A DNA stretch of 7,902 bases from assembly GCA_027347805.1 (NCBI GenBank), contig DAIEQP010000331.1, forward strand, positions 1 to 7,902, written 5' to 3'. This document shows, piece after piece, positions 1 through 5,999 of this stretch; the stretch's first letter is position 1, and each line of letters begins with the position of its first letter. The notes beneath the pieces were generated by a model, which searched no databases, was not told the origin of the DNA, and saw nothing but the letters and a program-made list of their open reading frames with translations. The position numbers and the translations under genes are program-made. The stretch is from Ignavibacteria bacterium. GTDB taxonomy: Bacteria > Bacteroidota > Ignavibacteria > Ignavibacteriales > Melioribacteraceae.

Positions 1-599
1 TGGTTATTAACGCTTGAAAACAAAAACCATCCAGCCGCACTTATAATAACCACAACTGTGTATGCAATTTCCACATTAAAAAAACCATATATCAATCCTC
101 CAACTGCAGGACCTGTTACAGCAGCTGTCTGCCACATTATGCTGCTCCATGTTGCCGCGTTGCCAAAAAGTTCTTTGGGAATCAATTGTGCAGAAAATGC
201 GGCTAAAGCGGGTGATAAAAAACCTCGCGCAAATCCCGTTATAAAGATTATAATAAAAATGGGGGTTGCACCAAATTTAGTTAGTGAATGATGCAAAGTT
301 GTCGACATAATCAACAAAAAAACCGCACAGATGAAATAAACCAAATTCGATATGAGAATAATTTTTTTTCTATTAACTACATCGGCCAGATGACCGGCAA
401 ATAGTGTAATAGATAAATATGGAATTGCTTCAGCTAACCCAATCATTCCTAATGCTAAAGCATCATGAGTTAACTGGTAAATTTGCCACCCAACAATTAC
501 AGACTGCATTTGTGTTGCAAAAGTGAATAGAAATCTGGCAGAGATTAATCTTCTGTAGTCTTTGATTTTTATAACTGCGTAAGCATCATTATTTAGCAT
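1..599 (-). CDS. MFS transporter, N-terminal half (partial, runs off left edge)
   Basis: Reading leftwards from ATG at 599 gives 199 open codons with no stop before the window edge, so the C-terminal half is missing (MFS proteins usually have about 400 residues and 12 helices). Hydrophobic helices fall near residues 20-42, 48-68, 79-100, 112-132, 150-172 and 177-196. MFS motif A is visible at 69-79 (G-H-L-A-D-V-V-N-R-K-K) in the loop after helix 2. The segment at 140-170 (P-K-E-L at 141-144, N-A at 147-148, W151, G-P at 163-164, G-G at 167-168) resembles the EntS-like / transmembrane secretion effector (MFS_3) branch, which pumps small molecules such as siderophores out across the inner membrane. 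The substrate cannot be told from the sequence. No in-frame ATG lies upstream and no strong ribosome site is seen, so the start is likely but not certain. It is divergent from the lipoprotein gene at 824. Confidence 0.85.
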   Translation of the reverse strand, partial: MLNNDAYAVIKIKDYRRLISARFLFTFATQMQSVIVGWQIYQLTHDALALGMIGLAEAIPYLSITLFAGHLADVVNRKKIILISNLVYFICAVFLLIMSTTLHHSLTKFGATPIFIIIFITGFARGFLSPALAAFSAQLIPKELFGNAATWSSIMWQTAAVTGPAVGGLIYGFFNVEIAYTVVVIISAAGWFLFSSVNN

Positions 600-705
600 C
601 GTTTTCGCATTCAAATTAATATTGAAACGTACTTCAAAAAACTTAAACACACAATTTAGAACCCCTGTGACAAAAATTTTTGCTCTAAGTAGTAGTCCCC
701 ACCCG

Positions 706-729
706 CCTCACCTCACTTAATAGGTGCGG
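706..729. other. Short GC-rich inverted repeat in the divergent intergenic region
   Basis: CACCT (709-713) and AGGTG (722-726) form a perfect 5-bp stem around an 8-base loop. CC/GG (706-707 with 728-729) extends it after one mismatch. It stands out as a C-rich patch in otherwise AT-rich DNA between the exporter (start 599) and the lipoprotein gene (start 824). No T-run follows on either strand, so it does not look like a terminator. It could be an operator or chance; the function is unknown. Confidence 0.25.
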
Positions 730-792
730 ATAAATAAAATTTTTCATTGCATTTAGTGAATAGATGAAAGGGTTTATTCTGCCAACGATAAC

Positions 793-804
793 GATTATAT
801 AATC
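793..804 (+). promoter_or_regulatory. Possible -10 element inside a 12-bp perfect palindrome
   Basis: GATTATATAATC is its own reverse complement and contains the hexamer TATAAT at 798-803. That hexamer would place transcription start about 15 bases before the lipoprotein start codon, just ahead of the AGGAGA ribosome site (812-817). The upstream -35 region is weak (TTTATT-like near 773-778), so this is a tentative promoter. A symmetric site over a -10 box could also be bound by a dimeric regulator, which is inference only. Confidence 0.3.
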
Positions 805-823
805 ATTTTATAGGAGATAAAAC

Positions 824-1501
824 ATGTTAAGAAAATTATTTTTTTCAATCGTCATGATAGCAAGTGTAAGCTTGGGTATAACAGGATGCTGGGATAATCA
901 TCATAATTCAACGGAGCCGATATATGGATCGGGAAATATTGTCTCGGTGAGAAGAACTGTCGCTGACTGCAGTGGAATTAATATTGAATCGGTCTGCGAC
1001 GTTTATCTTGTCAGCGGGAAAGAACAATCAATAACAATTGAGGCTGATGATAATATTATTGATCAGGTTATTACTAGAAAAGAAAACGGATTGTTAAAAG
1101 TTGGTCTTGATGATGGAGAATATTCAAACGTAAAAGTGAAAGCATATGTTACCCTTAAAACAATTCAGAAATTATCTATCACGGGAGCCGGCAACATTTA
1201 TATACAGAATGCATTTAACACAGATAATCTTGAAACAATTATTAATGGTGCCGGTAATATCAACCTGAAAGGGGAAAGCAATTATCTAAATTGTGTTGTT
1301 AACGGCGCCGGTAATATTGTTGCTGACCAGTTTATAGCAAAAAAAGTTGATGCAATGGTTAATGGAGCAGGAAACTGTAATGTTTATGCTGTCAATGAAT
1401 TAAACGCCTCAATTTTTGGCGTGGGTTCAATTTATTATTCCGGAAATCCAGCAAATGTAAAAACATATATAAATGGTGTGGGAAGAATTATAAGAAAATA
1501 A
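824..1501 (+). CDS. GIN-domain (DUF2807) lipoprotein, putative surface beta-helix protein
   Basis: The 225-residue product starts with a lipoprotein signal: K4, hydrophobic residues 5-19, and lipobox I-T-G-C with C22 as the lipidated residue. The rest is a DUF2807 domain, called 'putative auto-transporter adhesin, head GIN domain', which occurs widely in Bacteroidota. Its hallmark is a recurring rung motif: G-S-G-N at 35, G-A-G-N at 121, 142, 161 and 181, then decayed G-V-G-S at 199 and G-V-G at 218. The rungs are about 19-21 residues apart, as expected for a right-handed beta-helix. It is predicted to sit on a periplasmic or outer-membrane face. No enzymatic residues are evident and the family's biochemical role is unknown. 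AGGAGA (812-817) lies six bases before the ATG, which supports this start. It is a single-gene unit closed by the hairpin at 1507-1539. Confidence 0.9.
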   Translation: MLRKLFFSIVMIASVSLGITGCWDNHHNSTEPIYGSGNIVSVRRTVADCSGINIESVCDVYLVSGKEQSITIEADDNIIDQVITRKENGLLKVGLDDGEYSNVKVKAYVTLKTIQKLSITGAGNIYIQNAFNTDNLETIINGAGNINLKGESNYLNCVVNGAGNIVADQFIAKKVDAMVNGAGNCNVYAVNELNASIFGVGSIYYSGNPANVKTYINGVGRIIRK

Positions 1502-1506
1502 TTTTT

Positions 1507-1539
1507 AGAAAGGGCTCCTTTTTTTATGGAGCCCTTTTT
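1507..1539 (+). terminator. Rho-independent terminator after the GIN lipoprotein gene
   Basis: GGGCTCC (1512-1518) pairs perfectly with GGAGCCC (1528-1534) around a T-rich 9-base loop. The stem is extended by A-T pairs, and TTTTT (1535-1539) forms the tail on the + strand. It starts six bases after the lipoprotein stop codon. It also lies just past the stop of the convergent gene at 1548, but in that direction the T-run is short (TTTCT), so leftward termination would be weaker. Confidence 0.9.
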
Positions 1540-1547
1540 AGCAGCAG

Positions 1548-1976
1548 TTAGTTTTTCTCGAAACCCCAGAGTTTTATATCAGGATTTTTCTTCTTGGCAT
1601 CTTCAATAAAAACATCAAAATTCTTGTAAGTGTTTAGACTCCTGATCTTTCTTTCTCCAATTGTAAAAAATATTTCTTTTCGTTTTGTTAATTCAATGTC
1701 AGTTAAATCAGAAAATGAGCACTCTGTAATTTTTCCAAAAATATCTTTCATTTTTATCTGATTGCCGATTACTTCAATTTCCATCGGCTTTTTGATATAG
1801 ATGAAATATCTGTAAGCAATAATTGGTATAAAGACTAAAAGATAAATTATGGAAGTAGTATTATGTTTATCAAAGTAGCTGAACAAAAATGTTGCCGCAA
1901 TAAAAATTAATAAAAACGGGGTTGCATATGCATTAACCAATCCTAACAAATTCTGTTTAATTTTGTATGAATCCAA
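1548..1976 (-). CDS. Small membrane protein with two helices and a PH-like cytoplasmic tail
   Basis: The 142-residue product has two hydrophobic helices, about 17-34 and 42-60, joined by a short polar turn (D-K-H-N near 36-39). A soluble tail of about 80 residues follows. The tail alternates short strands (65-76, 84-88, 91-98, 101-106, 109-113) and ends in a helix (about 118-129). This matches the pattern of bacterial PH-like domains attached to two transmembrane helices, a common class of small proteins of unknown role. The assignment rests on topology and strand pattern, not on a catalytic motif. The start codon is TTG at 1974-1976. No ATG occurs in frame until residue 65, an in-frame TAG lies four codons upstream, and a perfect AGGAGG sits five bases before the TTG. 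The gene is isolated between two terminators. Confidence 0.75.
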   Translation of the reverse strand: MDSYKIKQNLLGLVNAYATPFLLIFIAATFLFSYFDKHNTTSIIYLLVFIPIIAYRYFIYIKKPMEIEVIGNQIKMKDIFGKITECSFSDLTDIELTKRKEIFFTIGERKIRSLNTYKNFDVFIEDAKKKNPDIKLWGFEKN

Positions 1977-1981
1977 ATATG

Positions 1982-1987
1982 CCTCCT
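1982..1987 (-). promoter_or_regulatory. Perfect Shine-Dalgarno site fixing a TTG start
   Basis: On the minus strand this reads AGGAGG, five bases before TTG at 1976. It is the strongest ribosome site in the window. It decides the start of the 142-residue membrane protein, because no ATG exists in the region. Confidence 0.85.
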
Positions 1988-2041
1988 AAAAACTAATGAT
2001 GATTTGTGCTAAATAGATAAATTCACTATGAAAATATAAAT

Positions 2042-2072
2042 AAAAAACCCCGACAGGTTGCCGGGGTTTTTT
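2042..2072 (-). terminator. Rho-independent terminator after the T9SS protein gene
   Basis: AAAAAACCCC (2042-2051) and GGGGTTTTTT (2063-2072) pair perfectly, with a further G-C pair inside and a small loop. On the minus strand the stem ends in a run of six T, starting about 20 bases past the stop codon of the gene at 2093-4675. A-runs flank both sides, so it could act in both directions. It separates that gene from the one at 1548-1976, which therefore needs its own promoter in the 65 bases between. Confidence 0.9.
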
Positions 2073-2092
2073 ATTAATAATGATTCATGAAA

Positions 2093-4675
2093 CTATTTTA
2101 CAAGCATCATTTTCTTTGTCTGCAGTAGATTGCCAGCCTGTAAAGTGTAATAATAAACACCTGATGATAACTGTGAATGCTGGATAGTAAATTGAGAATT
2201 ATAAACACCGGGTTGTTTGAATTCATCAACCAGTGTTGCAACTTCTCTTCCAAGCATGTCAAATACCTTTAATGTTACATGGCTGGCTTCAATTATCTGC
2301 CAGCTTATAACAGTGCTTGGATTGAAAGGATTGGGATAATTTTGCATCAGTTCAAATTTAGTCGGGATGCTGTTTATTCTTTTGATATCTGTAATTGTAT
2401 AAGCATCAACTATTAAATCAACCTGTGAACCAAAAGCATTCTTTGTATAGTCGATAACAGCATTATTTGTAAAGCTTGTTGCAAAACCTGCTTTATCAGT
2501 ATATACACTATAAACGCCAACACCCAGATTTTCAATATTATAACTTCCGTCGGAGTCAGATATATCAAAAGATTGATCTCCTTGATCTGAAGATTCTGCA
2601 ATTATTACAACCCCGCCCACAGGCTCACCATTCATATTTCTTATGAAGCCCGAAATTTTTCCGCCGCCGGTTAATTTTACTTTTTTAACACAAACAGATA
2701 AACCAGAAACATTTGCATCATTTGCAATTGTAATAATATCCGACTGCCTTGGTTCTCGAACACCACAATCATTCAATTTATAATACGCAGGTAAATAATC
2801 TTTAAGTGGAATTACCTGGAGATAATATTTTCCATTTGGAATCTTTTCAAAAACAAATTGACCCTTATCATTTGTTGCAACACTTCTAATGCCTTTGTCA
2901 ATATTGTTTGTGGTTGAATTCAATGAATACAAAACAACTTTTGATACAACTGGTAATTTTGCAGAATCAACAACCACTCCAGAAATTGTAGCTTTAGCAA
3001 CTGGAACCGCGGCTAATTTAAAATCAATTCCAGTTGTATCTCTTCTTAAAAAGATTTTATTCGCATCCAGTACAGAAGTTTTTCCATTATAGAACTGTTG
3101 TATAAAACCTTCTGCAGAGCAATTAACAATATAATTGCTGTTAACCGGCAGGCTTATTGAATATTTTCCATTTGCATCAGTCTTTATATCTGAAAGCACG
3201 TCTGCATAACAATTTACACTTGATGCGGCATTGCTGATTTGGAAATTCAGATTCTCCAATACTAGCCCGCTTGTTACAGCTGTTTTAGTCTGGCTGATAA
3301 GAATTTTAGCTCCGGCTATTGCTTTCCCGCCTGCATCCGTAACAGTACCGCTTAAAGCTGCTTTTACTGGCTCAGCTTTCACATATTTCTTTAATTGAAA
3401 ATCAATAGACGAAACATTGGGAGCGGCCGCTGTAACAGGAACAGCAGTTGCTTTATCTATTGTTTCGACATTATTATAATACATCGGCAGATAAATCGTA
3501 GTAACTGGCGTTAGAGATTTTTCAGAGGATTGTCTTGCATAAATATAGTAAGAGCCTTCATCAACATTTGAAATTGTATATTTTCCGTCCGCACCAGTTA
3601 ATACTGAGGTTGATCCAACATATCCGGGGGATTTTTCTGTTGTGCTTACTTTTCTGTATAACATTACTAAAATATTTTGCAATGGTTTTTTATCCGGATC
3701 CGTAACAGTACCAGAAATTGAACCTTCAAGACTGTAAACAGTTAATTTCATGTTAACAAGAGCAATCTTAAAATCTTTTGCTATCACTGTAACCTGTGCG
3801 CTGAAATCACCTTTTGTTTTTGGTGTCCATGTAACCAATCCTGTCGTTTCATTTATTAACATGCCTTCAGGGCGTGCAGTCAATCTATATGTTGCTGTAG
3901 TTACTCCATCAGGTAATTTTACATTTACCTGGTATTTAAATTCAGCAGCAACTTTTATTTTTGCTGCGTATTCAACAATTACAGTGGTTGGAATAACAAC
4001 TTTTTGCAGAGTAAAATTTGCAACAACAGGTGTTGCATCTTTAACCGTGATTGGTGTAGCATCTTCAATTTTTGCTGCATTAGGATAATAAACCTGCTGA
4101 TATAATGTTGAAGCCTCGGTGGATTTTGCATAAGCTGATAAAATATAAGTACCAAGTTCAACATTTGGTATTTTATAATTACCGGATGCATCGGTACTTC
4201 CTGAATAAGTTGCTGTATAAGTATCAGCTTTTCCCGTTACTACAACTTTTTTATATAGTGTAATAAAAGCAAATTGAAGAGGTTTATTATCACCGGATGA
4301 AATTACTGTTCCTGTGACAGAACCAATAATATCTACAACTTTTAATTTAAGAATAACACTGCCGAGTTTTGTTGTATTTAGGAATGCCTGAGCTTCGGCA
4401 GAATATTCTCCTTTGGCTGTAGGTGTCCATTTAATTAGCCCGGTTTTTTCGTCAATCGTCATTCCGGTGGGTGAAGTAACAAGTTTATAACTTGTTGGCA
4501 TAACGGCAAGCATAGTTTTAACAGTTACCTGATATTTAAACTCCGTTCCTACAACAACAACTGCAGAATATGTTGCCGTTGTGGATTCAATCGGTTTTTG
4601 TTCTTGTGCAATTATTGTAAGTGAGGATAACAACACAAAAATACCTAAAACAAAAGGGTAAATTTTTGTCTTCAT
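2093..4675 (-). CDS. Large secreted multi-module beta-sandwich protein with T9SS type A sorting domain
   Basis: The 860-residue protein has a signal peptide (1-23, cleavage likely after I-I-A before Q24). Two repeats follow, each an Ig-like domain (about 34-115 and 233-315) with the 'G-M-x-I-[DN]-E-x-T-G-L-[IV]-x-W-T-P' signature of putative-Ig (He_PIG) folds, plus a carboxypeptidase regulatory-like domain (about 117-226 and 318-431). Three more regulatory-like domains open with S-G-T-V / S-G-V-V / S-G-F-I (about 440-555, 562-667, 673-756). The C-terminus (774-860) is a T9SS type A sorting domain: Q-N-Y-P-N-P-F-N-P-S-T at 778-788, V-F-D-M-L-G-R-E-V at 804-812, and a basic K-K-M-M-L-V-K end. 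The protein should cross the outer membrane by T9SS and be attached or released. No catalytic domain is visible, so a structural, adhesive or glycan-binding role is inferred. An upstream in-frame ATG at 4711 lacks a ribosome site and would put charged residues before the signal peptide; AGGAG precedes the ATG chosen here. Confidence 0.9.
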   Translation of the reverse strand: MKTKIYPFVLGIFVLLSSLTIIAQEQKPIESTTATYSAVVVVGTEFKYQVTVKTMLAVMPTSYKLVTSPTGMTIDEKTGLIKWTPTAKGEYSAEAQAFLNTTKLGSVILKLKVVDIIGSVTGTVISSGDNKPLQFAFITLYKKVVVTGKADTYTATYSGSTDASGNYKIPNVELGTYILSAYAKSTEASTLYQQVYYPNAAKIEDATPITVKDATPVVANFTLQKVVIPTTVIVEYAAKIKVAAEFKYQVNVKLPDGVTTATYRLTARPEGMLINETTGLVTWTPKTKGDFSAQVTVIAKDFKIALVNMKLTVYSLEGSISGTVTDPDKKPLQNILVMLYRKVSTTEKSPGYVGSTSVLTGADGKYTISNVDEGSYYIYARQSSEKSLTPVTTIYLPMYYNNVETIDKATAVPVTAAAPNVSSIDFQLKKYVKAEPVKAALSGTVTDAGGKAIAGAKILISQTKTAVTSGLVLENLNFQISNAASSVNCYADVLSDIKTDANGKYSISLPVNSNYIVNCSAEGFIQQFYNGKTSVLDANKIFLRRDTTGIDFKLAAVPVAKATISGVVVDSAKLPVVSKVVLYSLNSTTNNIDKGIRSVATNDKGQFVFEKIPNGKYYLQVIPLKDYLPAYYKLNDCGVREPRQSDIITIANDANVSGLSVCVKKVKLTGGGKISGFIRNMNGEPVGGVVIIAESSDQGDQSFDISDSDGSYNIENLGVGVYSVYTDKAGFATSFTNNAVIDYTKNAFGSQVDLIVDAYTITDIKRINSIPTKFELMQNYPNPFNPSTVISWQIIEASHVTLKVFDMLGREVATLVDEFKQPGVYNSQFTIQHSQLSSGVYYYTLQAGNLLQTKKMMLVK
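3383..4576 (-). repeat. Tandem duplication of an Ig-like plus regulatory-like module
   Basis: Residues about 34-226 and 233-431 of the T9SS protein align in order. Matching landmarks are E-F-K-Y-Q-V (45-50 / 245-250), G-M-x-I (71-74 / 271-274), T-G-L-x-x-W-T-P (78-85 / 278-285), G-x-[VI]-[ST]-G-T-V (118-124 / 318-324), K-P-L-Q (131-134 / 330-333) and L-Y-[KR]-K-V (140-144 / 339-343). The two copies have diverged at protein level, which suggests an old duplication within the gene. The three later regulatory-like domains lack the Ig-like partner. Confidence 0.75.
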
Positions 4676-4680
4676 TTTTT

Positions 4681-4685
4681 CTCCT
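4681..4685 (-). promoter_or_regulatory. Shine-Dalgarno site deciding the start of the T9SS protein
   Basis: AGGAG on the minus strand lies five bases before ATG at 4675. The farther in-frame ATG at 4711 has no such site, and starting there would place a charged 12-residue stretch ahead of a normal signal peptide. A TATATT (minus strand, 4714-4719) could be the -10 box, giving a leader of about 30 bases. Its -35 partner is weak, so the promoter is only suggested. Confidence 0.75.
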
Positions 4686-4831
4686 TTTAAATAAAACTTA
4701 TCTACATGCAAGAAATATACCCGCTTTAAAGTCTTTAATAAAGGTAAAATTTAGGGCTTTTGACTTAAAGCAACTCTGCATCCAATTACAAATTTTATTC
4801 TAATACGAAAAATTTACCTGCAGCAATAAAA

Positions 4832-5824
4832 CTAATTATCATGCTTTGGGTAAACAATACCGCACTCTTTTCTTATTTCATCCATCATGCTTATAAGCCG
4901 AATGCTGTCATTCCAATTCCAGAAATCACTTTGTTTCTTTCCGTTAAGAATACAGTATGCAGCTTCAATGGCTTCATATTCGTAACCATTACTCTTAAAA
5001 TCAAATTCAAATATTTCTTCCGTACCATCATCCATAATTAATTTTACTTTTCCTGGACAGAACCAAAGATGTTCTAAAAGAATTCTTCCTTTTGTTCCAT
5101 GAATTTCCGCAACAGTTGGAGTATTTACCATGAAGGAAGAAAACATTACAGCCAGTGTATCTTTACCGTACTTAAAAGTATAACTGCAAGTATTGTCTCC
5201 TCCCTGATTGCTCAGTACAGCATTTGCTATAAATGAATCAGGTTTACCAAGTAGAAGCATTGAAAGGAAAATATTGTAGATTCCAATATCTAAAATTGTT
5301 CCACCGCAAAGATCAATATTAAACTGCCGATGTTCCGGTCCATGATTGGATTTGAAACAAAAATATGCTGAAAGAAAATTTATCTTGCCGATTACACCTG
5401 AATCAACAAGTTCTTTTGTTTTTATAATATTTGGAAGATACCGGCTCCATAATGCTTCCATAAAAAATAAATTCTTCTCTTTGGCTTTTTCCATCATAAT
5501 ATTTACTTCTTTTAGATTAACACCAAGAGGTTTTTCGCAGAGTACATGCTTGTTGTGTTCGAATGCAAGAAGAGTATTTTCGAGATGAAGATTATGTGGT
5601 GTTCCAATATAAACAACATCAACTTCGGGATCTTTTACAAGCTCTTCATAACTTCCATAAGCACGGGGAATGTTATATTCATCAGCAAATTTTTTTGCTG
5701 TTTCAATGTTTCTGGATCCAACCGCGTACAATTCAGAATTTTCGACTACTTTTAAAGCTGTTGCAAACTTATGTGCAATCCATCCCGTGCTGATTATTCC
5801 CCATTTAATTTTTTTATCAGGCAT
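4832..5824 (-). CDS. Gfo/Idh/MocA family NAD(P)-dependent oxidoreductase
   Basis: The 330-residue product has the full family length and layout. An N-terminal Rossmann fold begins W-G-I-I-S-T-G-W-I-A (8-17), the nucleotide-binding turn. G-T-P-H-N-L-H (74-80) and C-E-K-P-L-G (96-101) follow, the latter carrying the conserved E-K-P with K98 near the nicotinamide and substrate. The C-terminal alpha/beta domain includes M-E-A-L-W-S-R-Y-L-P (122-131) and G-G-T-I-L-D-I-G-I-Y (174-183), with the usual D and Y of the active-site face. M-E-A-x-W plus L-D-I-G-x-Y is typical of the dihydrodiol dehydrogenase / glucose-fructose oxidoreductase-like branch, which oxidises or reduces sugars and related cyclic alcohols in the cytoplasm. 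The substrate is unknown. The start has only a weak GAG ribosome site. It is followed after a 156-base gap by the T9SS gene on the same strand, and no clear terminator lies between, so co-transcription is possible but not shown. Confidence 0.92.
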   Translation of the reverse strand: MPDKKIKWGIISTGWIAHKFATALKVVENSELYAVGSRNIETAKKFADEYNIPRAYGSYEELVKDPEVDVVYIGTPHNLHLENTLLAFEHNKHVLCEKPLGVNLKEVNIMMEKAKEKNLFFMEALWSRYLPNIIKTKELVDSGVIGKINFLSAYFCFKSNHGPEHRQFNIDLCGGTILDIGIYNIFLSMLLLGKPDSFIANAVLSNQGGDNTCSYTFKYGKDTLAVMFSSFMVNTPTVAEIHGTKGRILLEHLWFCPGKVKLIMDDGTEEIFEFDFKSNGYEYEAIEAAYCILNGKKQSDFWNWNDSIRLISMMDEIRKECGIVYPKHDN

Positions 5825-5999
5825 TTTTTTCTCGCTTTTTAATTTAAGATGAAATTTAATAAATAGATTTGAATTGAGTTTAGAAGTCGGTGAAATAATG
5901 GAATAGTGGGGTTTTTATTTAATTACTTGTAATAAGATTAAATAGGGCAACGTTTTTTATTTTGCATTCTACTAAAAGATATTTCATTTTGGAGAGTAA

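Noticed and set aside
58..291. Open frame of 77 codons on the + strand
   Set aside because: It lies antisense within the MFS transporter, which has clear motifs in the opposite frame. There is no ribosome site and the product is not protein-like.
2413..4191. Several open frames of 62-112 codons inside the T9SS gene, on both strands (2413-2601, 2889-3092, 3750-4088, 3979-4191)
   Set aside because: The long minus-strand frame has coherent domains over the whole span, and these are shadow frames without ribosome sites or recognisable sequence.
4676..4711. A 12-residue N-terminal extension of the T9SS protein from ATG at 4711
   Set aside because: It lacks a ribosome site, would encode the AGGAG that serves the inner ATG, and would put charged residues before a normal signal peptide.
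4841..5852. Overlapping + strand frames of 60-80 codons across the oxidoreductase gene
   Set aside because: All are antisense to a full-length Gfo/Idh/MocA protein with intact motifs.
5922..5933. Inverted repeat ATTAC-TT-GTAAT in the gap between the oxidoreductase and the hydrolase
   Set aside because: It is short and AT-rich with no associated promoter elements, which is expected by chance. The rest of the 5825-5999 gap shows nothing recognisable.
5953..5966. A Bacteroidota-type -7 promoter motif (TAnnTTTG) upstream of the serine hydrolase
   Set aside because: The match is one T short, and a similar near-miss occurs before the MFS gene. With no matching -33 element it is not above chance in AT-rich DNA.
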